64,000 nucleotides of DNA. Source: Saprospiraceae bacterium. GTDB lineage: Bacteria; Bacteroidota; Bacteroidia; Chitinophagales; Saprospiraceae. Of this stretch, positions 18,955-28,652 are shown piece by piece. The stretch spans positions 1 to 64,000 of the forward strand of contig JAKVCV010000001.1 in NCBI GenBank assembly GCA_022448945.1. Direction: 5' to 3'. Within the stretch, counting starts at the first letter, position 1. Every line of letters begins with the position of its first letter. The notes under the pieces are model-generated. The model made no database searches, was not told the DNA's origin, and saw only the letters and a list, made by a program, of their open reading frames with translations. A program made the translations under genes and the position numbers.

Positions 18955-19920
18955 ATGATAATAATAACAGGGGCAGCAGGTTTTATTGGAAGTTGTTTGG
19001 TTCAGTATTTGAATCTTCAGGGAGAAAGAAATCTTATCCTTGTTGATCAATTTAATAGAAGCGACAAAAATAAAAATCTGCGTGGTAAAACATATTTAAA
19101 GAAAATTGAAAGGGATGTTTTTTTGGATTGGTTTAGACAGCATACTAACGATATTAGTTTGGTTTTGCATATAGGTGCCCGAACCGATACAACAGAAAAT
19201 CGGAAATCTGTTTTTGACAATTTGAATCTTAATTATTCCAAGGCAATAGCTGAAGTTTGTATTGGTGCGGATATCCCCTTGATATATGCTTCAAGTGCTG
19301 CTACTTATGGAATTGGTAATAAAGGATTTAATGATTCCTTGTCACCAGAGTCTTTAAAGCCTTTGAATCCCTATGGAAATTCAAAAAATGATTTTGACAA
19401 ATGGATGTTGAAACAAAAAAAACAACCCGTATTCTGGGCAGGGCTAAAGTTTTTTAACGTCTATGGCCCTAATGAATACCATAAAGGGAGGATGGCATCT
19501 GTGATTTTACATACATTTAAGCAAATACAACAATCAGGGCAAATGAATCTTTTTCGTTCCCATCGCCCTGACTACAAAGATGGGCATCAGAGCCGAGATT
19601 TTATTTATATCAAAGATCTGCTTTCTGTTATTGATTTTTTACTACAAAAGCGACCTCTAAGTGGCTTGTATAATTTGGGTACTGGTAAGGCAAGAAGTTT
19701 TTTGGATCTAGCTGAAAATACTTTTATTGCTATGGGAATTAAACCAAAAATTGGCTTTATTGATACACCTATAGATATTCGAGATAACTATCAGTATTTT
19801 ACAGAAGCAAAAATGGACAAATTGCAACTTGCAGGTTATACAAAAGATTTCTATTCTCTCGAGGATGGTATTAAAGATTATGTTCAGAATTATTTAATGA
19901 AGGATTTTGCCTATTATTAA
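18955..19920 (+). CDS. hldD: ADP-L-glycero-D-manno-heptose 6-epimerase
   Basis: An NAD(P)-dependent epimerase that makes the ADP-L,D-heptose used in the lipopolysaccharide inner core. The Rossmann motif TGAAGFIG is at residues 5-12. The catalytic YxxxK is Tyr140/Lys144 in NPYGNSK, the same positions as in Escherichia coli HldD. KFFNVYGPNEYHKGRMASV and SRDFIYIKDL are also diagnostic of HldD rather than other epimerases. The length of 321 is normal. It sits between tilS and folC with short gaps. Its presence implies heptose in the outer envelope. The rest of the heptose pathway is not in this window. Confidence 0.95.
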   Translation: MIIITGAAGFIGSCLVQYLNLQGERNLILVDQFNRSDKNKNLRGKTYLKKIERDVFLDWFRQHTNDISLVLHIGARTDTTENRKSVFDNLNLNYSKAIAEVCIGADIPLIYASSAATYGIGNKGFNDSLSPESLKPLNPYGNSKNDFDKWMLKQKKQPVFWAGLKFFNVYGPNEYHKGRMASVILHTFKQIQQSGQMNLFRSHRPDYKDGHQSRDFIYIKDLLSVIDFLLQKRPLSGLYNLGTGKARSFLDLAENTFIAMGIKPKIGFIDTPIDIRDNYQYFTEAKMDKLQLAGYTKDFYSLEDGIKDYVQNYLMKDFAYY

Positions 19921-19935
19921 TAGTGATAGATATTT

Positions 19936-21228
19936 ATGAACTATCAAAAAACTTTAGATTTTTTATTTTCTCAATTGCCTATGTATCAGCGAGTTGGTAA
20001 ACAGGCATATAAAAAGGATTTGGGTAATATTAAGTTGCTTTGTCAGCAATTAAATAACCCTCAGAACAGCTTTAGATCTATTCATATTGCAGGAACCAAT
20101 GGCAAGGGTTCAACAGCTCATATCTTAGCCTCTATATTGCAAACTGCAGGATATAGGGTAGGACTATATACTTCGCCACATTATGTGGATTTTAGGGAGC
20201 GAATAAAGATCAATGGTACTTATATTAGTAAAAAGGCTGTTGTTGAGTTTGTTGCTTCAAACAAACAATTCTTTAGTAAAATAAAACCATCATTTTTTGA
20301 AATGACAGTAGCTATGGCTTTTGATTATTTCAACTATAAGAACGTAGATATTGCAATTATAGAAACGGGACTTGGAGGGCGGCTTGATTCCACTAATATC
20401 ATAAAGCCTTTATTTTCAATTGTTACAAATATAGGCATGGACCATGAATCTATGCTTGGAGATACACTTGAAAAGATCGCTAATGAAAAGGCGGGCATTA
20501 TCAAGTCAGGCATACCTGTTATTATTGGAGAGCGAGATCCTGAAACAGATCATGTTTTTATCAAAAAAGCAAAAAAAGAAAAAGCAGAGATTAATTTTGT
20601 ACAGGATGTTATTCAATCAAGACTTCTAAGGACTTCTATGAATAAAGCGGTTTATTCAACAAAAAGTGATAGCCATCCGTTTTTGAACTTGGAAGAACTT
20701 ACATTAGATTTAACGGGGAATTATCAAAAGCACAATTTAAATAATGCGCTTGTTGCTGCTCAATTATTAAAAAAAGCTGACTTTAAAATTAGTGAAAAAC
20801 ATATTCGAAAGGCTTGCTCTACGGTTCAGGAAACAACTAAAATTAAAGGACGTTGGCAAATCATTAATGAATCTCCTCTTACTATTTGTGATTCTGGTCA
20901 TAATGTAGATGGTTTACGCTATATTGTTAAAGCGCTGAAAGAAATTAACAAAAGGAGACTACATTTTGTTTTTGGTTCAGTAAATGATAAAGACCTCAAT
21001 AAAATTTTACCCTTATTACCCAAAGATGCCCTCTATTATTTTTGCAGAGCTAATATTCCCAGAGGTTTAGATGCAGATGAATTAATGCGTGTTGCCAGAA
21101 GTTTCCAATTGTACGGGCAATCATATATTTCTGTCAATGAAGCACTTAATGTTGCAACAAAAGAGGCAAGAAAAGATGATTGCATTTTTATTGGAGGAAG
21201 TATTTTTGTTGTTGCTGAAGTAGTTTGA
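19936..21228 (+). CDS. folC: Folylpolyglutamate/dihydrofolate synthase
   Basis: A Mur-ligase-type ATPase that adds glutamate to dihydropteroate or folates. The P loop is GTNGKGS (53-59). LYTSPHYVDFRERIKING and ETGLGGRLDSTNII are the standard FolC blocks, and the C-terminal Mur-ligase domain has DSGHNVDGL. Length 430. The start at 19936, 15 bp after hldD, gives the expected N-terminus (YQKTLDFLFSQLPMYQRVG). It is the last gene of the tilS-hldD-folC run. Whether it is mono- or bifunctional cannot be decided from sequence alone. Confidence 0.96.
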   Translation: MNYQKTLDFLFSQLPMYQRVGKQAYKKDLGNIKLLCQQLNNPQNSFRSIHIAGTNGKGSTAHILASILQTAGYRVGLYTSPHYVDFRERIKINGTYISKKAVVEFVASNKQFFSKIKPSFFEMTVAMAFDYFNYKNVDIAIIETGLGGRLDSTNIIKPLFSIVTNIGMDHESMLGDTLEKIANEKAGIIKSGIPVIIGERDPETDHVFIKKAKKEKAEINFVQDVIQSRLLRTSMNKAVYSTKSDSHPFLNLEELTLDLTGNYQKHNLNNALVAAQLLKKADFKISEKHIRKACSTVQETTKIKGRWQIINESPLTICDSGHNVDGLRYIVKALKEINKRRLHFVFGSVNDKDLNKILPLLPKDALYYFCRANIPRGLDADELMRVARSFQLYGQSYISVNEALNVATKEARKDDCIFIGGSIFVVAEVV

Positions 21229-21307
21229 GGTTGAAATTGTAAATAGATAATATCTAGATTAGCGATTATATGTATTGTTTTTTTATGTTAAAATAATAAT
21301 AGCCTGG

Positions 21308-21328
21308 TCCAAATAGCAATATATATTA
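21308..21328. repeat. Intergenic 21-mer, copy 1
   Basis: A 21-bp element starting TCCAAATAGCAAT recurs at 42231-42251 with a single difference. Both copies lie upstream of genes for exported proteins, 54 and 105 bp before the starts. It may be a shared regulatory site or chance similarity in AT-rich DNA. Confidence 0.3.
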
Positions 21329-21338
21329 CCACAATACT

Positions 21339-21346
21339 TATTTTTG
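21339..21346 (+). promoter_or_regulatory. Candidate -7 box for the DUF5686 gene
   Basis: TATTTTTG matches TAnnTTTG exactly and ends 35 bp before the ATG at 21382. No TTG sits at the right distance upstream. Confidence 0.4.
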
Positions 21347-21381
21347 TTACTCATTAAATCTTTTATTATTAAAATTTCTGG

Positions 21382-23871
21382 ATGAAGACTTTTTTGCTGT
21401 TTCTATTTTATATGTTTTTCTCCACTTGTATTTTTGCTTTAAATATACATGGAACAGTAACGGATGAAAAAGGAGAAGCGCTTTCTTTTGTCAGTATATA
21501 TATCCAGGGAACCTCTATAGGAACTACTACAAATATTGATGGGAAATATAGTTTGAAACTTGATAATGGAACTTATGAATTAGTTTTTCAATACATTGGT
21601 TTTGAATCAAAAATTGAAAAAATTTCTTTGTCAAAGGAAGATTTAGAGCTTAATGTTTCACTGAATCCTGTAAGTAATAATCTACAGGAGATTGTTGTAA
21701 CTGCAGGTGAAGACCCAGCGTACCGTATTATTCGCAAGGCTATAAAAAAGCGTAAATTTCACCTTAAGCAGATTAAAGAATATAGTTGTGATTCATATGT
21801 AAAAGGAGTACAACATATAAGAAATCTTCCAAAATCCTTTATGGGTTTATCTTTAGACATTTTGAGGCAGAAACTTGATTCTAATGGTACGGGCATAATA
21901 TATCTTTCGGAATCTATTTCCAAATTACACCATAAAGATGGAGAGTTCAAGGAAATCATGTCTTCCTCAAAACTCAGTGGTAATGATAATGGCTTTAGTT
22001 TTAATTCAGGTGCAGCAATGGCTGAAATGTCATTTTATAATAATAGTTTTGAATTAGGAGATAGTGAAATATTATCACCTATTGCTAATGGTGCACTTGC
22101 TACCTATAAATATAGATTGGAAAGTTCTTTTTTTGACAAAGATGGCCATTTGGTTTATAAAATTGAAGTCATTCCTAAAAATAAATTGGCATCTGTTTTT
22201 GGAGGGTATATTTATATTGTAGATGGGTACTGGGCAATTCATAGTACTGATCTTTTTATTACTGGCAAATCTGCTAATATTTCTGTTTTAGACACTGCTC
22301 ATTTCAAGCAGACACATATTCACCTGGGGGAGAAAATTTGGAGAATTTTTTCTCAGGAAATTAGGTTTTCACTAAAACTTCTCACAATTGCTACTAAAGG
22401 TGAATTTATAGGTGTTTTTACAAATTATGATTTAAAACCAGATTTTCCATCCAATTTTTTTGATGCGGAAGTATTTAAGGTCGAGGATAATTCAAACAAA
22501 AAAATTAATGAGTTCTGGGATTCTATAAGACCTGTACCTTTGTCAGAAGAAGAAGTGCTTGAATATCATAACAAAGATAGCTTGCAAAGAATTTGGGAGA
22601 CCAAAGCTTATAAAGATTCAATAGATAAACAAGCCAATAAGCCTAAGATATTTGATCTTTTAAATGGTTATACCTACCAAAATAGTTACAAAAAATATAA
22701 GTTGTTTTTTATATCGCCCTTGGATAATCTCCATTATAATACAGTTCAGGGTCAGATAATTGGTTTAGGTTTAGAATTTTTCAAAGATATCAATGAAGAG
22801 AAAAGGCGTAAATTTAAAGTGCATCTAGATGGTGAATATTCTATTCATGATAAACAATTCAGGGCCAAAGGATATTTTCAAATGCGTTTTAATGCAATAT
22901 CAAATGCATTATTGCGTGTAGAAGGAGGGCGTTCAAAAAAACAATTTAATCCTTCCGACCCAGTTCCGGTTTTGGTAAACACTTATTATACGCTTTTAGG
23001 AAAGCTAAATTACATCAAGTTCTATGATGAATACTATGGGCAGGTCAGATATTCTCAGGAGTTGTTTAATGGGCTGTTTTTTCGTGCTTCTTTAAAATAT
23101 ACGCAACGGGTTGCATTAACTAATCATGGCTTTGATTTTTGGATCAAGAAGAACACCAATAGTTTTTTTTCCAATAATCCACAAGATTTTAGTAACCCTA
23201 CAATGAAGGATGTACCCAGTTTTATCACCCATGAACATTTTGAAATCGATTTGTCTTTTCGTATAAGATTTGGTCAGAAATATATTTCATATCCCAACAG
23301 ACGATTCTATTCAGGTTCGAAATATCCAGACATATGGATAAGTTACCGAAGGGGTATACCACTATTAGGTGGCGATACAAATTATGATTATCTCGAGTTG
23401 AAAGTCGAACAAGAGAACATCAAGATAGGAACGGTAGGTTTATTAAGTTTTAAGGCTACTGCAGGTTGGTTTCCATACAAACAGAATATGTATTTTATGG
23501 ATTTTCGTCATTTTAACGGAAATCAGACTTTTATCGCAAAAACAAGCGAGTATCTAAGCACATTTCAGTTAATGCCTTATTATGAGAACAGTACTAATAC
23601 GGCGTTTGCTATGTTTCATATACAACATGATTTTAACGGTTTTCTCTGGAATAAAATTCCAGGCCTTAAAGTACTTGGATTTGAATTTGTAACAGGGTAT
23701 CATTTTCTTTATACACCTGAAATGTCTCCTTATATGGAATTTAATATTGGTTTGGATAGAATTGGTTGGAATTTGTTTAGGGTATTAAGGGTCGATTTTG
23801 TCATGGGCTATCAGGTAGGTTCATCTAGACTACAAGTTGGTGGGGTACTGGGTGTGACAATTTCATTATAA
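21382..23871 (+). CDS. DUF5686 outer-membrane protein with carboxypeptidase-like regulatory domain
   Basis: An 829-residue exported protein. Residues 1-20 are a signal peptide. Residues about 22-105 form a carboxypeptidase-regulatory-like beta-sandwich (IHGTVTDEKGEALSFVSIYI and GTTTNIDGKYSL). The linker LQEIVVTAGEDPAYRIIRKAIKKR is the hallmark of the DUF5686 family. The C-terminal 400 residues are rich in alternating hydrophobic and aromatic strands and end in a hydrophobic strand (VGGVLGVTISL), consistent with an outer-membrane barrel. Such proteins are frequent in Bacteroidota and resemble TonB-dependent systems, but I see no TonB plug. Substrate unknown. A YfcC-type transporter follows 60 bp later on the same strand. 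Confidence 0.85.
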   Translation: MKTFLLFLFYMFFSTCIFALNIHGTVTDEKGEALSFVSIYIQGTSIGTTTNIDGKYSLKLDNGTYELVFQYIGFESKIEKISLSKEDLELNVSLNPVSNNLQEIVVTAGEDPAYRIIRKAIKKRKFHLKQIKEYSCDSYVKGVQHIRNLPKSFMGLSLDILRQKLDSNGTGIIYLSESISKLHHKDGEFKEIMSSSKLSGNDNGFSFNSGAAMAEMSFYNNSFELGDSEILSPIANGALATYKYRLESSFFDKDGHLVYKIEVIPKNKLASVFGGYIYIVDGYWAIHSTDLFITGKSANISVLDTAHFKQTHIHLGEKIWRIFSQEIRFSLKLLTIATKGEFIGVFTNYDLKPDFPSNFFDAEVFKVEDNSNKKINEFWDSIRPVPLSEEEVLEYHNKDSLQRIWETKAYKDSIDKQANKPKIFDLLNGYTYQNSYKKYKLFFISPLDNLHYNTVQGQIIGLGLEFFKDINEEKRRKFKVHLDGEYSIHDKQFRAKGYFQMRFNAISNALLRVEGGRSKKQFNPSDPVPVLVNTYYTLLGKLNYIKFYDEYYGQVRYSQELFNGLFFRASLKYTQRVALTNHGFDFWIKKNTNSFFSNNPQDFSNPTMKDVPSFITHEHFEIDLSFRIRFGQKYISYPNRRFYSGSKYPDIWISYRRGIPLLGGDTNYDYLELKVEQENIKIGTVGLLSFKATAGWFPYKQNMYFMDFRHFNGNQTFIAKTSEYLSTFQLMPYYENSTNTAFAMFHIQHDFNGFLWNKIPGLKVLGFEFVTGYHFLYTPEMSPYMEFNIGLDRIGWNLFRVLRVDFVMGYQVGSSRLQVGGVLGVTISL

Positions 23872-23890
23872 TCAATAGATTTTTGAAATT

Positions 23891-23898
23891 TATTTTTG
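23891..23898 (+). promoter_or_regulatory. Candidate -7 box for the YfcC-like gene
   Basis: TATTTTTG matches the Bacteroidota -7 consensus and lies 33 bp before the ATG at 23932. No upstream TTG at proper spacing, so the assignment is tentative. Confidence 0.35.
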
Positions 23899-23931
23899 AT
23901 ATAATTTATAATAATAGTTAAATACATTTTT

Positions 23932-25470
23932 ATGAATGACGAGAACAAAGAAATAAAAGGAAAATCAGGCTTTAAGTTTCCTACTGCGCATACTGTTTTG
24001 TTAATTATTGCTGCAATTGTAGCTGCTTCGACCTGGTTCATACCAGCAGGGGAGTATGATCAGTTGGAATATAAAAAAGGAGATGATAGTTCAATGGCAT
24101 TGTTTATACATCATTCGGAAGATGGAGATAAGGAGTATCCAGCAATTCAGGCTACATTGGATAAATTGGGAATGAATATTTCTGTAGAGAAATTTGAAAA
24201 TGGTGATATTTGGAAACCTGTAGGAATTCCAGGCACATATCATAAAAAATCAAGTAACCCACAAGGATTTTGGGAATTTATTCAGTCGCCACTTAAAGGG
24301 ATCGAGGGCGCTATAGACGTTATCCTTTTTGTTTTAATTATTGGAGGATTTATTGGTATTGTTAATCATACTGGTGCCTTTGATGCAGGAGTATCACGTT
24401 TGGCTCGCGGAATGCGCGGAAGGGAAACCTGGTTGATTATAATTATTACATCTTTGATCGCATTGGGAGGTACCACTTTTGGCCTTGCTGAAGAAACGAT
24501 CGCTTTTTACCCTATTTTGGTCCCTGTTTTTTTAGCTGCCAGATATGATGCAATGGTTGCTTTGGCAACCATATATATAGGCTCTTGTATAGGCACAATG
24601 GCATCTACCGTTAATCCCTTTAGTGCTATTATTGCTTCAGATTCCGCAGGGATTAATTGGACGAGTGGATTGTATGGCCGTTTGACAATGCTTGTCTTGG
24701 GGACAATCATTTGTTTATGGTACATTATTCGTTATGCTGAAAAAGTTCGTAAAGACCCTTCTAAGTCTTTAATTTTTAGCCAGAAAAAAGAAATTGATGC
24801 CATGTTTATGAACAGAGATTTGGAAAAAGAACACAAATTTACATTTCGAATTCAATTGGTACTTCTAATTTTTCTAATGTCCTTTGTTGTTATGATTTAT
24901 GGTGTATCTCAACTAGATTGGTGGTTTTTGGAGATGACCACAGTATTTTTTGTTGCTGCAATAATCGTAGGTATCGTATCGAAAATCAAGGAAAAGGTAT
25001 TTGTTGAGCAGTTTGTTAAGGGTGCAAATGATCTACTTAATGTAGCATTGATCATAGGGATTGCCAGAGGAGTAACAGTTTTAATGGATGATGGGATGAT
25101 TAGTGATACCTTGTTGTATTATGCATCAGGAATTGTAGAAGGAATGCCTAAGGCTGTATTTGCGAATGTAATGATGTTTTTATATGCTGGTTTGTCATTT
25201 TTTATTCCTTCGTCTTCTGGAATGGCAGTTTTGTCAATGCCGATTATGGCTCCATTAGCTGATGTCGTTGGTGCCGAAAGAGAAATTGTAGTTAATGCGT
25301 ATCAATATGGTATGGGATTAATGGCTTTTATTACGCCTACTGGTCTTATTCTTGCCTCTTTAACCATGGTAAATGTTACCTATGATAAGTGGTTGAAATT
25401 TGTGATGCCTTTACTAATCATTCTAACCTTATTTACAATGTTAGTGATGACAATTTCTGTTTATTTATAG
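23932..25470 (+). CDS. YfcC-family membrane transporter
   Basis: A 512-residue polytopic inner-membrane protein with about 11-12 hydrophobic helices. It belongs to the YfcC/DcuC-related carriers, once grouped as C4-dicarboxylate anaerobic carriers. Recognisable blocks are STWFIPAGEYD near the N-terminus, GTTFGLAEETIAFYPILVPV, IGSCIGTMASTVNPFS and FFIPSSSGMAVLSMPIMAP. Residues about 40-110 form a periplasmic loop. Substrates in this family are poorly known; dicarboxylates, amino acids or peptides are possible. A small zinc-ribbon membrane protein starts 23 bp after its stop, so the two may be cotranscribed. Confidence 0.88.
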   Translation: MNDENKEIKGKSGFKFPTAHTVLLIIAAIVAASTWFIPAGEYDQLEYKKGDDSSMALFIHHSEDGDKEYPAIQATLDKLGMNISVEKFENGDIWKPVGIPGTYHKKSSNPQGFWEFIQSPLKGIEGAIDVILFVLIIGGFIGIVNHTGAFDAGVSRLARGMRGRETWLIIIITSLIALGGTTFGLAEETIAFYPILVPVFLAARYDAMVALATIYIGSCIGTMASTVNPFSAIIASDSAGINWTSGLYGRLTMLVLGTIICLWYIIRYAEKVRKDPSKSLIFSQKKEIDAMFMNRDLEKEHKFTFRIQLVLLIFLMSFVVMIYGVSQLDWWFLEMTTVFFVAAIIVGIVSKIKEKVFVEQFVKGANDLLNVALIIGIARGVTVLMDDGMISDTLLYYASGIVEGMPKAVFANVMMFLYAGLSFFIPSSSGMAVLSMPIMAPLADVVGAEREIVVNAYQYGMGLMAFITPTGLILASLTMVNVTYDKWLKFVMPLLIILTLFTMLVMTISVYL

Positions 25471-25493
25471 AAGCCGCTTTATCTTATAAGTTT

Positions 25494-25754
25494 ATGACTG
25501 AGCTACTGGACGAACCTATTAAGGACCCTGACAAATATAAACCTTGTTATAATTGTAATGAAATTAATTACACCAAATATAAATATACATGGTGGGGTGG
25601 GCTACTCGGCCCAAAACTCCTGGATCATGTTAGGTGTAATTCCTGTAGGAAAACTTATAATGGCAAGACCGGGCTATCAAATTCAAGGGCTATTGTGATC
25701 TATTGGATAGCCTTGTTGGGAATAGTGTTATTATTCATCCTTCTGTTTATTTAA
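25494..25754 (+). CDS. Small zinc-ribbon membrane protein
   Basis: An 86-residue protein from the ATG at 25494; the longer frame from 25389 would overlap the transporter gene by 80 bp and adds unrelated sequence, so it is not preferred. Cys18/Cys21 and Cys48/Cys51 form a zinc ribbon around the motif YTWWGGLLGPKLLDHV. Residues about 66-86 are one C-terminal transmembrane helix. Short ribbon-plus-helix proteins with a TWWGGxLGPK motif occur in several phyla without known function. It sits 23 bp after the YfcC-like gene and converges with the next one. Confidence 0.75.
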   Translation: MTELLDEPIKDPDKYKPCYNCNEINYTKYKYTWWGGLLGPKLLDHVRCNSCRKTYNGKTGLSNSRAIVIYWIALLGIVLLFILLFI

Positions 25755-25779
25755 AATGTATACATTTTCTGTTGAGGGG

Positions 25780-28515
25780 CTACTTCAACTTGTAGGCATA
25801 TAGCTTATTGTTATTCGCTACTATTAGGGTGTTACTATTTTCAGAAAACAGATCAACTATTGTAAATCTGCTGGTCCCTGGTAAAGGAAATCCTTTCTGA
25901 ACTTCTCCATTAGAATTTAAAAGGGAAATATTACCGTTCTCACGATCAACTAATCCTATGAGTTTTTTTGACCGACCTTTTACCGACACTTCAAAAATGT
26001 GACGATCAGACGAACTATTTAAGGAAAAAACACCTGCTCTTTTAATTTTATCAATGGTTTTTCCATTGCTTTTTTCTTCTTTAGCATAATAGTGCAAGGC
26101 CATCTTTTTGTCACTAAACCGTATGTAATCTTTTCGTTCGTCACCAATTACATCAGCATAGAGAAATTGAATATTTTCAGTCATATGTGGTATTGCGGAA
26201 AACCCAAACCCTTTGCCAAGACTATTCAAAACACGTATTTTACCATTTTTTGCTCCAACAGCAATTCTGCCAATAGAGGCATCAACACCCCAGCCATTTG
26301 TTTTATGCAGAAATTGAATGGCACCAAAACAGGAATCACCATTAAGCATATAGGCTTTACAGGCACCTGATTTATTATATGTTACCAGATAGTTTTTTTT
26401 GTTATATGTCATACATGCCAGAGAATAATCAACTGTTCCTGCATGCTTTAAAGGCTGCCAGCCCGAAACTGGCTTACCATTTTGGTCGTAGCCATAAATG
26501 CCACCATTCTCGCAAGCTATAAAAAAGCGGGGGCCATTACCAAAATCATGTACAACAACTCCATTTGTAGCTTTACTGATCAAAGGAATTCTTTTAATTT
26601 CTTTTCCCTGCCTGTCTAAAATTAAAATATTATTTGCTGTACTAAAAGCATATTGAATTTCTCCGTTACCGTAAAAGTCTATTTCGTATATTTCTGAATT
26701 TATTTTCTCTTGTAATCTTTTTGTTTTGGGCCATAAGTTTTCACCATTTTTATCAAAGAAATACAATGTTTTTGAAGTATCCTGAATGAAAATATAAAAA
26801 TCCCCGTCTTTTGATTGAACAACTTTGGGATCAATTGAGGGTTGAGCCTGCAGATCAGCATCCCATGCTATAGTAGCTTGATTCTGTGCCATCTCATCTG
26901 CTTTGTTGTAACTGGCAGTAAAAGTTACCAAAAAATGCTTTTCATATCCATAAAATTGAATTCCAATAGGGTATATGTTTTTGAACTTACTAAATGGTTT
27001 CTTTATATATTCATGCAGTTCATCACGCATGAAGTATTGAAGAAATTTCATGGAATTGGGAGTGCTCAGTAAAGTATAAATATTGGATCTGTTCTTCGCA
27101 TGTTTAAAAAATGCTTGATATTCAGGTAGCATTTCTATGGTGCGACCTGTATTAAAATATTTTATCCAGTTTTCAAGCGTTGTTTCTGAGTTTGCAAAAA
27201 CAACATATTCATCAACTATTATATAATAAGGATTTTGAATAGGATTGATGTGTTCACCAAAAATTGGACGTAACGGATGATGAGCAACTATTTGTCTGAT
27301 TTCAAAATTTTGATAAGTTGTATTATTTAATTCTCCGAACTGATTTGCGTATTCGTTTAGTAATGATCGAGCGCTTAAAGTATCTTTGCTATGAACAAGT
27401 ACTAACCGGTCTTTGGCAAATGAATTTTTACTATCAATGGGATCATTTAAGATCAATGCAATATCACTTCCTATCCAAGGAAGAAAGTAATTTTCAAAAT
27501 CTTTGTATTCTATTTCTTTGTAGCTATGATAGAAGCTTTTAAAATCATTCCATCCCAGATAGAGCATAGCTGCAAAATTTTGAGGGATATATTGCTCTAT
27601 TATACTATTTTCTGAAGCTTTTTGTTTAGACAGCTCTAGTAAAAATTTATTTCCTGCTTCCGGGTATAAATGACCACTCATCATAAAGCCATTGTTTAAA
27701 AAACGGGCATCCATTCCTAACCATTGACCAATTGTTTCCAAGTTTATGAGCTGTTGTTGATTTGGTTTACTAACAACAGCTATCAAGGAATATATCGTTT
27801 TCATATTGATATATACATCAAAATAACCTTCATGGTGATTGTTTTGCTCACTAACTTTTACAAAAGATTCATTCCTGCTTGCATTATTGACAATATCGTC
27901 TAATTGTTCAATGCTTGATTCCACAATGATAGTTTCATGACTAATTAAGATCAGTTCTCCATATACGGCTATAGAAAATTGTTTTTCTGATCTAAATTTT
28001 AGTGAATAAATGGTTTGACCACGATAGGTGGTTTTGTCAATCTCAATAGGATTTAATTCTTCTATAAAGATCTTGATATTAAAGGATTCTTCGTAGTTGT
28101 CAAGTACATATAGCCAATCTGCATTATTGTTATTGATGATTTGAACACCACTAAAAAGCAGTGCATTTTCAGGTATTTTAGAATAGTTTTTAGATCCTGA
28201 AAAAAGGGAGTCAATGAATAGTAAACCTTGTTCCCATTTCTTGATAATAGATAAACTTAATAAGTCATCAAAGTAGATAGTTTTCTTGACTTCCTCTAGT
28301 ATTGACTTTTGTTGTTTATTCACCAATATCATTGGTGTATTTTCTGAAAAGGCTTCAATCCCTTTAATATTGGAAAAAGGCATTCGGAAATATCCCTGTG
28401 AACTTCCTATCCACAAGACTAATATAATAATAGAACCACCTATTAATATTTTCTTGAGATGTCGGGATATCACAGGTTTAATAAAATAACTCCATAAAAT
28501 TTTTATAAATTCCAA
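25780..28515 (-). CDS. Membrane-anchored protein with C-terminal beta-propeller-like region
   Basis: A 911-residue protein with one N-terminal membrane anchor (about residues 24-38) and a large exported domain. The first 550 residues resemble DUF3352-like extracytoplasmic proteins (PMILVNKQQKSILEEV, FAAMLYLGWNDFKSFYHSY). The last 330 residues contain repeated blade-like segments: FYIFIQDTSKTLYFFDKNG, ILILDRQGKEIKRI, GGIYGYDQNGKPVSGW and ISLLNSNGEVQKGFPLPG. These suggest a PQQ/WD-type propeller. I do not recognise a precise family and cannot give a function. The gene is alone and convergent with the zinc-ribbon gene. A -7 box at 28550 fits the ATG. Confidence 0.75.
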   Translation of the reverse strand: MEFIKILWSYFIKPVISRHLKKILIGGSIIILVLWIGSSQGYFRMPFSNIKGIEAFSENTPMILVNKQQKSILEEVKKTIYFDDLLSLSIIKKWEQGLLFIDSLFSGSKNYSKIPENALLFSGVQIINNNNADWLYVLDNYEESFNIKIFIEELNPIEIDKTTYRGQTIYSLKFRSEKQFSIAVYGELILISHETIIVESSIEQLDDIVNNASRNESFVKVSEQNNHHEGYFDVYINMKTIYSLIAVVSKPNQQQLINLETIGQWLGMDARFLNNGFMMSGHLYPEAGNKFLLELSKQKASENSIIEQYIPQNFAAMLYLGWNDFKSFYHSYKEIEYKDFENYFLPWIGSDIALILNDPIDSKNSFAKDRLVLVHSKDTLSARSLLNEYANQFGELNNTTYQNFEIRQIVAHHPLRPIFGEHINPIQNPYYIIVDEYVVFANSETTLENWIKYFNTGRTIEMLPEYQAFFKHAKNRSNIYTLLSTPNSMKFLQYFMRDELHEYIKKPFSKFKNIYPIGIQFYGYEKHFLVTFTASYNKADEMAQNQATIAWDADLQAQPSIDPKVVQSKDGDFYIFIQDTSKTLYFFDKNGENLWPKTKRLQEKINSEIYEIDFYGNGEIQYAFSTANNILILDRQGKEIKRIPLISKATNGVVVHDFGNGPRFFIACENGGIYGYDQNGKPVSGWQPLKHAGTVDYSLACMTYNKKNYLVTYNKSGACKAYMLNGDSCFGAIQFLHKTNGWGVDASIGRIAVGAKNGKIRVLNSLGKGFGFSAIPHMTENIQFLYADVIGDERKDYIRFSDKKMALHYYAKEEKSNGKTIDKIKRAGVFSLNSSSDRHIFEVSVKGRSKKLIGLVDRENGNISLLNSNGEVQKGFPLPGTSRFTIVDLFSENSNTLIVANNNKLYAYKLK

Positions 28516-28549
28516 AAGCGTATTGGTTTTTTTTATAATAGGGATGTTG

Positions 28550-28557
28550 CAAATTTA
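28550..28557 (-). promoter_or_regulatory. Candidate -7 box for the propeller-like protein
   Basis: Reverse-strand TAAATTTG is an exact TAnnTTTG match, giving a leader of about 28 nt. There is no good -33 element. Confidence 0.4.
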
Positions 28558-28652
28558 TTCTATTAAGTATAAAAAGAGTAGGAAAAGTAGTATTTATTTT
28601 ATTGTTTTTCAGAGAAGAATAAGAACTATTTGGTTTATAATTTAGAATATAA

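Noticed and set aside
25389-25493. Longer start for the zinc-ribbon membrane protein
   Set aside because: It would overlap the transporter gene by about 80 bp and adds residues from another coding frame.
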